From: Chloroflexota bacterium
GTDB taxonomy: Bacteria; Chloroflexota; Dehalococcoidia; Lucifugimonadales; Lucifugimonadaceae
Reading direction: 5' to 3'
Assembly (NCBI GenBank): GCA_016210435.1
Contig: JACQUF010000502.1
Span: forward strand, 1 to 6,033
Length of the DNA: 6,033 bases
Part shown: positions 5,919-6,033 of the stretch, in pieces
How the letters are laid out: each line of letters opens with the position of its first letter
Numbering within the stretch: the first letter of the stretch is position 1
Program-made: the position numbers and the translations under genes
The notes under the pieces: generated by a model
What the model saw: the letters and a program-made list of their open reading frames with translations, nothing else
What the model was told of the DNA's origin: nothing
Database searches by the model: none

Positions 5919-6033
5919 TTGAAGGGGGTTCCCGACATCGGACCGGGCCATATCCTAACCGGCTCGCTGTTCAACGAGCCGATGCGGGTGGAGACCGTGC
6001 GACCGAACGGCCCGGCGCGCTGGATCGTCGGAC
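5919..6033 (+). CDS. N-terminus of a probable helicase-type defence protein (partial)
   Basis: Only the first 38 codons are in the window; the gene runs off the right edge. It begins with TTG behind AGGAG. The translation has PDIGPGHILTGSLFNEPMRV at residues 5-24, then VETVRPNG, then W35-I-V-G at the end. A start of the form Asp-x-x-x-Gly-x-x-Leu-x-Gly followed by a short beta strand, Glu-Pro-x-x-Val-Glu and a Gly/Trp turn is, as I recall, how many large SNF2/DEAD-type helicase proteins of defence islands begin, including those with DUF3883. No helicase motif is visible yet, so the function is inference. The coding call is stronger than the functional one: clean codon use, clear ribosome site, no in-frame stop. 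It is divergent from the SPARTA operon, 708 nt away. Confidence 0.6.
   Translation, partial: MKGVPDIGPGHILTGSLFNEPMRVETVRPNGPARWIVG

Noticed and set aside
1..6033. CRISPR array or rRNA
   Set aside because: No regularly spaced repeats of CRISPR length and no rRNA-like sequence on either strand.

Overview
The window is high-GC bacterial DNA. It reads as one end of an integrated accessory element (a defence-type genomic island) rather than core chromosome. The best evidence is at the left edge: positions 29-73 hold only the 3' half of a tRNA-Arg(CCT) on the minus strand, from the anticodon loop to an encoded CCA, and the 5' half is absent. This is what remains when a tyrosine-recombinase element integrates into the 3' part of a tRNA gene. 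From the orientation, the host flank lies at 1-28 and the element extends rightward through the whole window; the intact tRNA should lie beyond the right edge. The encoded CCA and the short Ago type fit a proteobacterium, but the phylum cannot be fixed from this sequence.

Layout, left to right. 74-348 is non-coding and carries short repeats (three CCGTCCGG, two ATGTTGGC) that may be recombinase or excisionase sites. 349-939 and 1110-1706 are two plus-strand genes for roughly 200-residue proteins I do not recognise; after the TAG of the first, the same frame stays open with coding-like composition for 44 more codons. 1707-2336 has no intact gene, only a perfect 9-bp inverted repeat and scraps of coding-like sequence that suggest a decayed gene or IS scar. 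5210-2337 on the minus strand is a two-gene operon, TIR-APAZ followed 6 nt later by a short Argonaute (MID-PIWI). 5211-5918 is an intergenic stretch with several inverted repeats. At 5919 a plus-strand gene begins with TTG behind a good AGGAG site and runs off the window; its N-terminus resembles helicase-type proteins found in defence islands.

The recognisable functional unit is a SPARTA system. The short Ago, which lacks the catalytic residues of slicing Agos, is expected to load a guide RNA and detect complementary invader DNA. It should then trigger the TIR domain of its partner (putative catalytic Glu84) to hydrolyse NAD+ and kill or arrest the infected cell. SPARTA is already described, so it is not a new system. 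The less explained parts are the two unknown genes between the att scar and SPARTA, the repeat clusters, and the gene entering at the right edge.
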